A stretch of 64,000 nucleotides of DNA. Source: Protula sp. h YS-2021 (taxonomy: Eukaryota > Annelida > Polychaeta > Sabellida > Serpulidae). The translations under genes were made by a program, and so were the position numbers. This document shows, piece after piece, positions 44,531 through 57,200 of the stretch. Within the stretch, counting starts at the first letter, position 1, and each line of letters begins with the position of its first letter. The DNA is taken from positions 20,394,199 to 20,458,198 of the forward strand of contig OX457031.1 of assembly GCA_949752745.1 (NCBI GenBank). The letters run 5' to 3'. The notes beneath the pieces are model-generated. The model saw only the letters and a program-made list of their open reading frames with translations. It was not told the origin of the DNA and did not search any database.

Positions 44531-45216
44531 TTTAGGCGTAGAATTGTACAATCATTTGGAAACTGAACTGAAACAATGTAAACACTTATCACTTTTTAAA
44601 CGACGATAAAAACAGAAAAATAACAGACAACAGATAAATATAAAAGCGAATAAACTCAATAGAAAAGTTCCAAGTATGATTAGCTACCACAGCATACTCA
44701 TAGCGTTGATTCAAGGCACTTTGATCAACTAATGTGTTATCGAATCTGTTTTATCTATGTGTTTTTTTTAATAGTAGATTTGTAGGTTTAGCTGATTTTT
44801 TCTCGTTTTCCTGTGTTAAAGATAATTCAAGCTAATAGTAACAGGTATATTGCTTCTGATAAGTTAACTTTTGAATCTACCTTTTGCCTTTGATTATTCT
44901 TGTGTATATTATTAAGGCTTAATAGTCGTAAAGTGAGAATGCACATTGCATTTTCCAGCCGCTACCGTTCTCATTTTAAAACTTCATGTTTATTATTTGA
45001 AAAAAAAAAAACAGTTTTTTATTTGATTGATCAGTTAACTGTGCGGGTATCACTGCCAATTCCATTCGTTTAAGGCGATAAACCAGGGATTGTGTTTCGG
45101 TGAAAAAAATAGTTGCTGAACTTTCTTAAGGTGTCCCAGTTACATTGGCCAATGACAAGTGTTGACACAAACAGTTTGACCTAGATGTAATACAACCAAA
45201 ACATTAGCGGTTGAAA

Positions 45217-45277
45217 ATGATTTTTCTTATTAAAGTGGCATTTATCTTTAAATTTATGTACATATGTGCTAAAGGAG
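45217..45277 (+). CDS. Putative signal-peptide exon of the CNTNAP/Nrx-IV gene
   Basis: ATG opens [20 protein letters not shown], a short hydrophobic leader. It ends at a consensus donor (G/GTGAGT) in phase 1, exactly the phase needed by the discoidin exon at 49910. An in-frame TAG lies 12 bp upstream of the ATG (45205-45207). The 4.6-kb intron that follows shows no competing exon. The lysines within the leader make it a modest signal peptide. Confidence 0.6.
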
Positions 45278-48200
45278 GTGAGTTTATCCAACAACTTGTA
45301 AAAGTGACTGAATAATGACAAAAACACTGCGCCATGTGATAGTATTTCAGTTTTCATTCATTTCCTGTAAAATTCACAGGTGTGCCAAAATTATTTTCAG
45401 TGCAAAGTTTTTAACTAAACTTGTAAAACGATAGTGCCAGTCAGTTTAGACACATAGATCGCCAAAGTGCTACTCTGCGCCAAAAACTAAGTTGACGCGC
45501 GTAGTACCTCACGCCCTTCGGTTACTGATTCTTGTACGCACTCGTAAGCCGATCCACAATTTCGTCTATGAGATTTACTTGTACAGAAAAAACAAGACTC
45601 CAGTTTTTGAGGAAAAAACACACTCGAACAAGTCCATGGAGAAATGAAAATATTTCTGGAATAGATATAGCACTCCTAATGTTTATAACTCATTATAATA
45701 ATGTCATGAATATTTCTCCCCACATACCAATAAAGTTTCAACACATTATAGGTGTGCCAGTGTTGAGAAAATAAACCTTTAATGTACGGGGGAGAGGAGA
45801 TAAAAATGGTTAGAGTAGATTGTAATTGGTGACAACAAAATGCTAAATTCCAACTCCACTAAATAAGCCAGCTGCAAGTTTTGCAACCCTATCGAATAAA
45901 ATATACATCATTTTGTGATATTTGACAAAATAAATTTGCTTTGAAACACAGAAGATGCTCTTTTTCATTTAACCAATTTGGATCTACTGTAACCATTCGT
46001 TCTCCTTCCCCTCGTATTTTTAGGCCTCAACCCTTCGGATTGGGGCTCATAGGTTTGGGGTGTCCGTCCGTCTCTCCGTCATCGCTTTATACCCCTATGA
46101 ATTTGGGGGGCGGTTGGGGGCTGCTTGTGTTTCACAAATACTTACTTGTTCTTACTTGTTTCTTATGCCCCCCCCCCCCCCCCCACCGTTGTTGTCTTTA
46201 TTGCCAACTTTTACGGTAGTTTAGTCTGTTGTGTGTAACACCTTTTAACTCCACAGATCCACTGGGGACTTCGGGAAAATAGTACTTATAAAAGTGAAGG
46301 ACTACTTTTTAAAATATCCATCCGCTCTGCATTTATGCATAACAGATTGATCTCCTCAAGGGCAGCTGTTTTATCACATTCCCCCCACTGGAATCCTGCT
46401 GATTTCTTCTACTGAGCATGCGCCCTCGAAACCGTGAACTGGCTGTTTAGCTCTCAGTGAGATATACGAGAGGCCTGCGGCGCTCATCTAGGGCCCGGTC
46501 ATAAAATCTCCATTAACCGGCCATGTGGCTGTATTATTTTATTCGAAAACATTTTTGTGTTGATTTGTAATACTTTTAAAATGTCTGTGATCCATCTTCA
46601 TTGCATTTCGATCATTCTGTAGTCCTTTTCCGGTAAATGCACTTTTTTCTTTCTTTTCTTTTCAGTATGACTGGTTTAGTTCACAGATGCATGTATGGGC
46701 ATTTTTGCGGCCATATTTTATCAGGATACTCTGTAGTGTCTTGTATTACACATTTACTGACAAAAAATTACAATTGATGTACCTTATGTAAGAGATTTTT
46801 ACTACCTGGCCCTAATGTGGCTGGCTGGTAGGCTCTGTTGTATAACGCAAATGTATTAGTCCCATCTGACCATTTTTATATTCCAAGGACAGATAGGGTC
46901 ATAGGTCCATTGCTTGAAAGGGCGAAAGATGCTTGTATCTTTCGGTGCACAGTTGAAGGCAGCGGATTCAAATTAGCAGGCTTTTTACAAAATTTATAAG
47001 GAATACTGAAACTTATTATGACGTATTATTTCATACGTGGACGAAACTCCCAAGCTTAATTTTAGTGAGATAGCTTTTACAGTTGTGATGCTTTGTGGAT
47101 GATAATTGGGGATACGCATCCAGACCGAAGGAAAAAATTTTTGTTCAGGACACAATTGTTATTTCAGTCAGAAACTGGGCGCCGTTATATATAATGGATT
47201 CCTTTGTGCCATGCACGTTTTTCTAAAAAGCCACCCTTGTCCCGCGTCGTGTGACGAGATTAACAAATTTGACTGTTAGTGGAAGTTCTATTCAGTCTGT
47301 AATCAAATCAGATTTATTCCCCTAAACGGCATGTAGATAAGTGAAAATACAGTTATTTTACAATACCTAGGAACACAATTTGTGGTTTGCTAATTGTGGC
47401 GTCCTTAAGTTTTTGTATTTTTTTTGTAATAAATTAAGAATTTCTATCAAGAATGTCGATTGCGCAAAAAAATAATCGATTATGTTAAAACGATTAATTA
47501 ATCGATTGTTCAGAAATTAGTAGCCCCTCTCAATGTGATATTGATTTCAATTTTAAGGCAAGGGTTAGCCATCTGAAGCAAAGAATTACACGATATATTA
47601 GTGACCGACCAACATGACCTTATTCTTCACGATTTTATTATCCAGAGGGAAGGATGAGATCGAGGTCTTCATCTCATTATGGAACGATTTATAATGTATT
47701 ACTTAGCAGCAACGCAATATCGTAAAGGGTCGTGATAATCTGTAGCAAACGCATAGTGTCATTTAGGCATGGTATTTGAGGGAATGGATACTGTCATGAG
47801 GAGAACTGTTTACTATCATGATGGAATGGCTTACTGCCGTGAATGAACTACTTACTGTTATGAGGGAACGGTTTAAAGTTGGGCTAACGAGGTAATAAGT
47901 TATTCGCATTACCTTCCCGTAACTGTACTTCATTGCTTCGATGTTCCGTTATATCTACAGCGCCAGTATTTCTCCCATTCAGGTGCGTCGCCTGTTTTAA
48001 TGTGCGTCGATGGTATGCTTGTACAGTATTTTGCACACTTTCGCCGTAAGAATTACATGTCTCCCCCTCGGCGAGGCATATATTGTTTTTGGTCCGTACG
48101 TCCTTCCGTCAGCAGCGATTTCTCAGTAACGAGGCAGCCGATTGCAACCAAATTTTACACACCTGTTGCCTATAACCTACAAATAATGCCCATATATTTA

Positions 48201-51200
48201 TTTTTCATATCCGACTATTTTTCGATTTTTTGGCGAATTTTTTTAATTTTTGACTTCAACATTTCGCAATGTATCTTCGCCTTTGACAGACTGTGGCGCT
48301 GGAGGGGGGGGGGGGAGACTTATCTGTTTTCAAGCGTTAACAAAAACATAGACTTTCTATTTAGGTTATTGATACGTGGTCATTCTTATGTATTCCCAAA
48401 AGGGAAAGCTTTAGAGTAGCTGCAAATCCTGTAACTATATGCTAAAATATAGGCATTGTTAGAAATTCGGATGCCTTGATAAAATTCTTAGAACCATTAA
48501 AAGCGAATCCGAGGCATAAATCTGGTTGACAGAACGATATGTGATAAATAAAAAGCATGTCTATATTGCCCTGATGCGCAAGTGAAATCACAATTAATGA
48601 AGCTACCTGTGTAGCGTTTTCCTTAATTTATATTTCTTTTTTTCTGTTTTTTTTTTTTTTTTGGGTGGGGGGGGGTCGTACAGGTACAGTCAAAATCAAC
48701 GGTGGTCCAACCGGATCGAAACCAAAGTAGTGTAATGTAAAGCCATTTTCCATTTTATGAACTTTCTTTGTGTTAGCGATGTTAGTATGTAAACGAAGAG
48801 CAAAATGCTACTGTATATAATTCAAAATGAGTGGCAAAACTTACGCCTGGTGTCGTAGAAAAGATCTATGTAGCTTTAGTGTAAGTTATATCAGAGCTGT
48901 ATTTATCCCGTATTTGCTTATTTTCATCGATACATTGCCCTGTAATCTTTACCGTGGGTAACTACAGAAATTGGCGATAACGAGTTTTTCGACTGCGAAG
49001 TTATATATGTGGCCCGGAGTGAAAAAAAAAAACAGATTTATATATTTTATTTTGGACCATCGTGATGTGGTGTATTAGGAATAACCCTAAAATATCAAGA
49101 ACTATCGTTCGGAGAAAAGCCGTCTAATAAGGATTGTAACAAGAAGTGTTTCAAAGAATTACTGGGTAAAGCTGTATAGATTAAGACCATAAAATATTCC
49201 ACTGTGTTAGGTTGTTGCGTGATCAGAAATATTCTATAACGGCAGTTTTATTGTGTCTGCAAGGCAGCTGTTTTGGATGGCAGAAGTGCTTAATGATCTT
49301 GCCATCGGTTTTGATTTTGTGTGGCTCTGAAGTGGTCTCCAGGCATTGTAGGAAAAGCAAAGCCTTTCAATTTACCAAATAACAAGTCGCTGTTGAGAAG
49401 GAACAATTACATTTGTGAAAGCGCCCCGGGGATGATCTGAAAACAGAGACACATATAAGCACGAATTTAAGTACTTCTCACTGAACGAATAAGAAATTCC
49501 CCAGTGAGTAGTTTAGGCTGAAGAAAGATAGGAAGCAGTGCCTAAAAATGAGTTATGGCAGAATCGTGGTTTGTATGCGGGTGAGAAAAAATTCAGATAG
49601 TTTCAAGGATTTCTGTGTTAAGTCTGCGGTGGAGGAAATACTCTGTTACTATGTGACCTTTTTACAGTTTTCTTTGTTGTGGCAGTAAAAGTCTGCAGTT
49701 AGGGATCAGTTCAATACTGAACGTTTTTCTCGCTGAGTTTTTAGTGTTATGCCTGGTCTCGGTCGGCGATTTTCCCCGCTTTTTTTTCCGGGGTTGGGGG
49801 ATTGCTTCGATACCCTATAGAATCCACTATTTCGGAACATCGGAATGAAAAGCAGGTCTTGAAGTTGGCATTCTTTAGAAAAAAAGTTGTATTTTGTTCT
49901 TACTTTCAGAAAGAGAATCTGTGATTGACATAACTGAGCCATGTAGATATCCAGTGGCTGTTGGTTTAGAAAAAGAATATATTCCTAATGGTAACATGTG
50001 GGCGACATCACAGACAAATAACGCCCGTGGGGCAAAGTATGGACGCCTACGTGGATGGAGAGGTACGCATTGTCAATATGTTCATTTGCTTACAGGGTTT
50101 GTTGAATTTTTCCAAGGTGAAAAAACCGCGGTTTTTACAGCCCGACAAAAGTACTTTTTGCCAGTCAATGTAGAAAAAAAAATGAAAAAAAAAAAACCGA
50201 CAATTTATTCAATTTGTTTGAATGCTATGCTGTATGATATTCAACATGTTTATTTTTAATTTCTTTATTTATTGGTTTTTTATTTTACATTTTAATCCAT
50301 TGCAAACAGAACTGAGTCCAATAAAATGTGTAATATCTCGAATTCCTCAACAGGCGGAGGGGCTTGGACAGCTGGTATCCCTAACAACAGGCAACACATT
50401 GGCGTTGACCTTGGTTACCGCCAGGTGGTCACTGGCGTTGCCACTCAAGGTCGACGCGGCAGTTTTGAATACGTCACTGAATATTACGTACAATATTCAA
50501 ATGATAATAAAACATGGGTTACCTATACGAACAGATACAACACCCCTTTGGTAAGTTCTTGGGTGCTTCCTTCACGACAATGTTTTGTTGTCTTTTTATC
50601 GAGTTGTCCACTGGAGCAGAGACATAATGGGTTTACGTCCCTTGCTGTTTATATGCTGTCATAAGATAAATATATATTTTATGTATATTTTGGTAAACAT
50701 ACTAAAAGGGCTGTCATTTCAGTTGAATAGAATTCGGAAGATAGAAATCTATTTGACAGCTGTAAGCAGCTGTGAAAATAATAAATATGCATTCATTTTG
50801 TGATTTGAACTGTGACACCCACCAGTACCGTTTTTACAATTGATCAGGTTAACAATACTGATTGTCTTGATTTGTAGATGTTTGAAGGGAACACAGATGA
50901 TAATTCAGTGGTTAGAAATAACTTCTCCTATCCCGTAGTGGCACGATTCGTGAGAATCAACCCGCAGCGCTGGCATGAGTTTATCTCACTGCGGATAGAA
51001 TTTTACGGCTGTCGATTTGGTAAGATATTACGGAGACTATTGATTTCCGAGAACGTTTTTGTTGAAACATAAATTAATAGACATTAACCATAGAAAGAAA
51101 AGGGGGAAAGAACTAAGCCAAAGTATCTGTGAAAGCAACCGTTTAAAAGTATTACCAATAAGTATTTTGGTGCAACGAAGAAGAGTTTGGCTTTTGTGTA

Positions 51201-54200
51201 TCCAACCTCTTGTCACTTGAGTTAAGTTTATTATCTAATAAAACTGTGTTATCTCAGAGAAGACTGTGCAGTCAAGTTAGTAAAGTAAAACCTCAATTGT
51301 TTTGGCTGCGTTTGGTTAAGACTGTTCTGCATTTCGCTAATGAGGCTGCGTGAGATTTTTACCTTGTTTTGTTTTTCAGACGGAGAAGGCGGTACGTTTG
51401 CTGGCGATAGCCGCATCACGTACGATATCAGCGGACTAAATCAGTACGCGCAGACGCGCAAGGATTACCTCAAGTTACGTTTTCATACAAACCAAGCTGA
51501 TGGATTGCTGCTATACGCAGACGGCAACCAGGGAGATTTCTATATCTTGGAGATGATGCGGGGACGACTGTACTTTCATGTAGATCTGGGTTTGTGCAGT
51601 CATTCTTTTTTTTCATAATTACGTGCATCTTTGCTGTTGTATAAACATTTTTCTCATTGTTCTCGAGGTTTATTGGCTTTATTTGAAATCGTAAAACTAA
51701 GAATGTTGGCGGCGCATTGTTAAGATTCCGTTTTTGTGGCATTCCTGTTGTTAAAGCGTGGTATGATTCCAGTGTAGTGGTGACAAACATCATTTGGTAG
51801 GAAGTCGTAGTGACGACATAGCCCAGCTAGCGGCGTATTTTTCTCCTGCTAGTTACACTTATGACTGTTTGAATGCATCGACTATGACAACATAATTACT
51901 TTGTCCCGGTCATGTCGTTATTACGTGATGCTTCTCTCTTTTTTTTTTACAAGTGAAACCACAATGTCATCACTTTATGATATTAAGTTAACCGGTTACC
52001 TTATTTCTTTTAGGCTCGACAGCGACATCTAGCGGCTCAACAACGATGAGAGCTGGCAGCTTATTGGACGACAATCAGTGGCATGATGTGGAGATTGTTC
52101 GCTCAGGACGGGAAGTGAATTTCACTGTGGATAGACTAACCATTACAAACATGACGAACGGGGATTTCTATCAACTTGATTTAGACAGAAATGTAAGTAT
52201 AGCATAAAAAAAAAATAAATAAAAAAAAACGCATTTTTCCGTTGTGTACTGTTTTTCAAAAGACCAAACTCGGATTGTGGATATTCAGTGTTGTTTCATG
52301 TTAGTAACAATGATTACGAAAACCAAACGATTCCGGTCTCCAGTCTTGCCAGTGTTCAGGGCTAAAAGTCCCCCCCCCCCCCCATCCCCCACCTCGAAAC
52401 GTTTTGGCCCTTTTAGCATATGCACTATTTTTTTTTTTAAGCTCTCAACCGAATTGGCAAATGGCTGTTGCTATCGCCATATCCGTCCTTCCGTAAACAA
52501 CTATCTAACATACTTTGTCCACGCCTCTTTGTCGTTACGTTCTCACCCTAGTTTTGTACCTTCACATGGTGAAAGAATATATATATATATTGCAGTTCTG
52601 CCTCTGATTTACTAGGAAAAAAAATTGTCAGAATGACAGCACTTTGGTAATATACCCGTGTTGAGGGCTCTGGATCTTTGATGCTTATGTTTGTTGTGGG
52701 TTTCAGATTCATCTGGGTGGAATCGACAACTTCTTGCAGCCCGGCAAGCCCCTAATGACGCGCAGGAATTTCACGGGCTGCATGGAGAACGTCTGGTTCA
52801 ACTACATGAACATCATCAAAGACGCTCGCCTCGGGCAGCCCAGGTTCAAGATATATAACGTCATGCTGGGCACATGCCAGGTAAATAGCGCCCCCTATGC
52901 TTGCGGTGGGTCAAGTCGTGTTACCGTGGCTTTGTAAGGTCGGATGGCTGGGAATAATGGGTTTGATGAGAGTTCTGACCTCCTGTGTCGTGATCTCTAG
53001 TAACTTCAAATTTCTGTGGTGCCCTTCGCGATAATTCCAGAATATACGCTGTGTTTGGTGGTGTGTCTTTAGGTGGATCCCGTGATCCCTTACACATTCC
53101 CGACCGTGGACTCGTACCTGGAGCTGGTGAGCGAGCCTGGAAGCCGAATGCGCATCGCTTTAGATTTCCGCTCATATAACAAAGACGGACTGCTTTTCGT
53201 CAACCAACTGAACGGCGGTGGACGTATTTCTGTAAGTTTTCCTCAATATACATACGTACCAACTTGGTATATGGAAGATCAATGGAGAAAGTTAACAACC
53301 TTTTCTGAGGTCCCACATTATTAGGGGATTTTAAAAATTGCATGTACTGATCTTTTCATTCGGTACTGAAAAAATGTGACTTTTAAGCTTTTTGAAAATT
53401 TTGTTTCAGATGAAAATCAACGAGAATGGTCACCTTGAGTACAGTATTATCACCAATAATGACCCGGAGATCACCAACGTCATCATCAATAGTAAGTGAT
53501 GGCTGACGGTTACAACGTCTCCACCTCTCCTTCCCCTCTCTTTATTGCCCGAAATTGATACAAACATGCAAAAAAAAAAAAAAAATTTATAAATAAAATA
53601 AATACACAAACAAAAGAGGTGAAAAATGCACTTGAGGTCCTGTTTGAGGTGATTTCTTGTTCACGTTATAAATCTTTTTCTGAAGATGATTTCTTGTCAG
53701 GTCACAAAGCATTGTATTTATTGACGGATTGTAAACTGGTGGTTATTTTGTGCTTTGACAGGAGACTCAATGTCTGAATTAGACACCTTCACAGATGGCT
53801 TATGGCACGAAGTCTTGGTGGACGTGGAATCGGGTGGCGAAAATCGAATCGGACGAGTTAATGTGACAGTAGACGGACAGCCGGACGTGTCAGAGCGACA
53901 GCTTGAGTTTCAGACCACTGAAGATTATTTAATAGGAGGTAAAAATTTACGTCTGTCCCACTTTGAAGCTTGTAAGCGGCTCTAAATTGCTCTAGACATT
54001 TTTTTGTGTCAAGTACTGCGTATATTTATATCCAGCTGAAATAACAACATAGAAACGAGGCCAAGTGCGACGATTCCAGTGAAATAACATGCCGTGGCCT
54101 TTCCAGAGTGAATGCGAGCTCTTAAACGGCGTCACGTAAAAAAACATACGGTGTCATATGTTCGTGGCGTTAAGTGCAGCGCAAATTAAGATCGAAACCA

Positions 54201-57200
54201 GCTCTCAAGTGAAAGAAGATGTGCCTTATACTGTCACTGATATAAGCGCAGCCTTGTGGTAAGGAGTAGGGGGGGGGGGATACGCTGAGCATGGGCTGCT
54301 CTTGTTGTCAGGTGGCGATGACGATGGTGGTGAGAATGGCTTTCTTGGCTGTATGAGACATCTGGAAATTAACAGCGAGATCCAGGATGAGATTCCGGAC
54401 GACCGTAACCATGGAGTCATCAACGGTTCATGCTCGGTCCAGGATAGGTGCGTGCCCCGTCAGAGTCTTAATGATAATAACATGGGCTTGCGCATCTGTA
54501 TTTGTAAACTTTATCCAATTTTGTATCGTATGAACTTTTAGTTTAAAAAAAAATAGGTGTGGAAAGAAATTTAATTTCTGTATGCGCTGTAGTTAAAGTG
54601 CAACCGGTAATTAATCCTAAAATTACTTAATATGCTTCATTTTGAAAAGCGGAAGTTTTGAATTTTCAGGTGCGATCCGAACCCGTGTGAGCATGGCGGC
54701 ATTTGCTCGCAGAATTATCGCCAATTCGACTGTAACTGTGATTCGACGGGCTACGAAGGCGCTGTGTGCCACAAGTCCAAGTACCTCATCTCATGCGACG
54801 AGGCCTTGGACTTGAATCCGTTAGAGGCGGAAATCGACACTATAATCGATATCGACGACTCGGGTCCTCTGGAGCCTTTTGCTGCTACTTGTGTTTTCCA
54901 GCGTGAGTTTAAATTTGAGCATCGTAATTTTATTATTGTGGATTTATAGGTGACATAGAAACTGGATATCGTGGTGCCAATTCAAAAAGCGTCAGATGAA
55001 TCAATCAAAGACTAAGACGAATTTTGTGTCCAAGATAACAGTGATTGAAAAAGAACCTATATTAATAAACTACTGTATAATGCTGGCAGTTTATTGCTCT
55101 TCGAGTGCAGTTTAGTCAAAGATTTAAAACAAAATAAAACTCGTTGTTTTCAGGAGACGAAGAGCAGAACACAGAGATCGCCATTACAGAAGTACACCAT
55201 GAAAACGAGGATCCGACTTTTGTCAACGGCTACCAGGATCCAGGCAGCTACGTCAGGCCCATCGAATACAGCAACATGTATCGCGAGCAGTTCGATGAAC
55301 TGATTGATCGAGCGGTGAACTGTGAGCAGTACATCAAGTATAAGTGCTGGAATTCACGTCTGTTGGCTGATCCAGGTAAGGGTCTTTGTCAAAAAAAAAA
55401 AAAACAAACAAAAAATTTTAAAAAAAAGATAAATAACTGATAATTAAAAAACAACAACACACACAGAATATTTTAACGTGATTTAGCACATACCACTGAA
55501 TTATTTTTTTTTGTACTTAACAAGTCACAGAATTTTCAAGACAGACATTTCTAAAGACAAACAGGTCTGTTAGCAGTGATGTTTGTTTCTCGTCACAGGA
55601 ACCTCCAACCCGAACAAGCCCAGTTGGGGCTGGTGGGTAGGGCGCACGAATCTCAACATGCGCTACTGGGGCGGATCTTCTCCAGGATCCGGAATGTGTT
55701 CATGCGCGCTGAAAAGTGAATGCAAATCCGGAGAGGAGACGTGCAATTGTGATGCGGGTATGTGATGAAAGACCGGATGCTTGCGGATACCGTATAAAAT
55801 AACAGTAAAATCTGAAAGCAGGAGAACGGATTTGCCAAGAGTGTAACTTTACCCACCATATTACATTTGAGAATTCTAAGTAATGGGCATGTTAAAATAA
55901 GTCGATTTTCAATAAAAAGAACTCGAGTGTGTGGAGTGTACAATAAGCAAATAAACATTTCACCGCTATCATCGGCTTGACATTCGGTAAAAACTCTTTT
56001 TCTTTTTTTTTAAATTTTATAAACGGCTGATCAAGAAGCTGAGCATGTGGATGTGGCATATGTGTGTGTGTTTTGGGGAACAGGTCTGGCTCAAGCGGAC
56101 GTATTCGACGACGGCTTCCTGACGCACAAGGAGCACTTACCAGTAATGGAGCTGCGCTTTGGTGACACCGGTACACTGAATGACCAGAAGTGGGGCGAGC
56201 ACACGCTGGGGCCGCTGCGTTGTTACGAGGACAGTAAGTCACGTGCCTTGGCGCTCACTGTTGACCTATCAAATTCTCTCTCTTATGATTGCACTTCGAT
56301 AGCTTTTCAAGCAGATTTAGTATCCGTTGTTTCTCAGTAGTTTTTGCTTTTGTTATAGTAAGAAGCAAAAACAGGAGTGTTCGTAAATATTTAACTTTTG
56401 AAGTATTTGGAGATTTTAATTGGTTTCAAGTAAAATGGAGATTGAGGTTCAATTTGAATTTTTCCAGATCTGTTTGACAATACTATCACGTTTCGAAAGA
56501 CTGATGCGACAGTTGAATTACCGACGTTTGAAGCTGCAGTTTCCGGTGACATACGGTTTCAATTCAAAACGACGGCGGAAAACGGAATCTTCATTCAAAA
56601 CACGGGATCGTACCATTTTATTGAAGTCAAGCTTGTCTGTAAGCGAAAGATTTTTTCTTTGCTTCGTTTTGGATCATGTTAATTTGATCCACCCCTTAGT
56701 TATCTTCTAAGCGGAGTTGTTCTTTCTTTCTTTTCAGTATTTTGATAGCAGTAATCCATGTTAAAAAAAAAAACACTTTCGTGTAAAGTCCGAGTCCATG
56801 ACTTCGGAGCTGTGGCTGTCTTAACAATTCCAGTCCGTAAACATGACGGAAAATATAAAAGAGAAAGAAACTAAATGAATGAAGAAGTTCACTGACGCTG
56901 GTTAGAGGTGATGTGGTTGTGTGTGTTGGTATTTGGTGAAAAATTGCAAATGCGTTTCTTCCATTTCGCTATGACCCGTAGTTGGCAACAGTATCCAGTT
57001 CAGATTTGAGGTTGGCAACGGGATCCAGACTCTGGAGCAGTCGACAGCTTATCCAATGAACGATGACGAGTGGCACACCGTCCACGTGGAGCGTAACCGG
57101 AAGCAGGCCATGCTCAAAGTGCGTCCGTACTTTAGTGGATCATTTGCATACGAGTAAATTAACAAAAGTCAGCAACCTATAAAAAAATTAAAGGACTACA

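Larger units (their letters stand above)
45278..49909. other. First intron of the CNTNAP/Nrx-IV gene
   Basis: No exon was recognised. It contains two dispersed repeats (46190-47300 and 48048-48300) and a poly-C run near 46,170-46,184. Poly-G runs occur near 48,305 and 48,664. Confidence 0.6.

Noticed and set aside
48000..48419. 139-residue plus-strand open frame
   Set aside because: It lies across a dispersed repeat of the CCGTCCTTCCGTC type; no domain or splice support.
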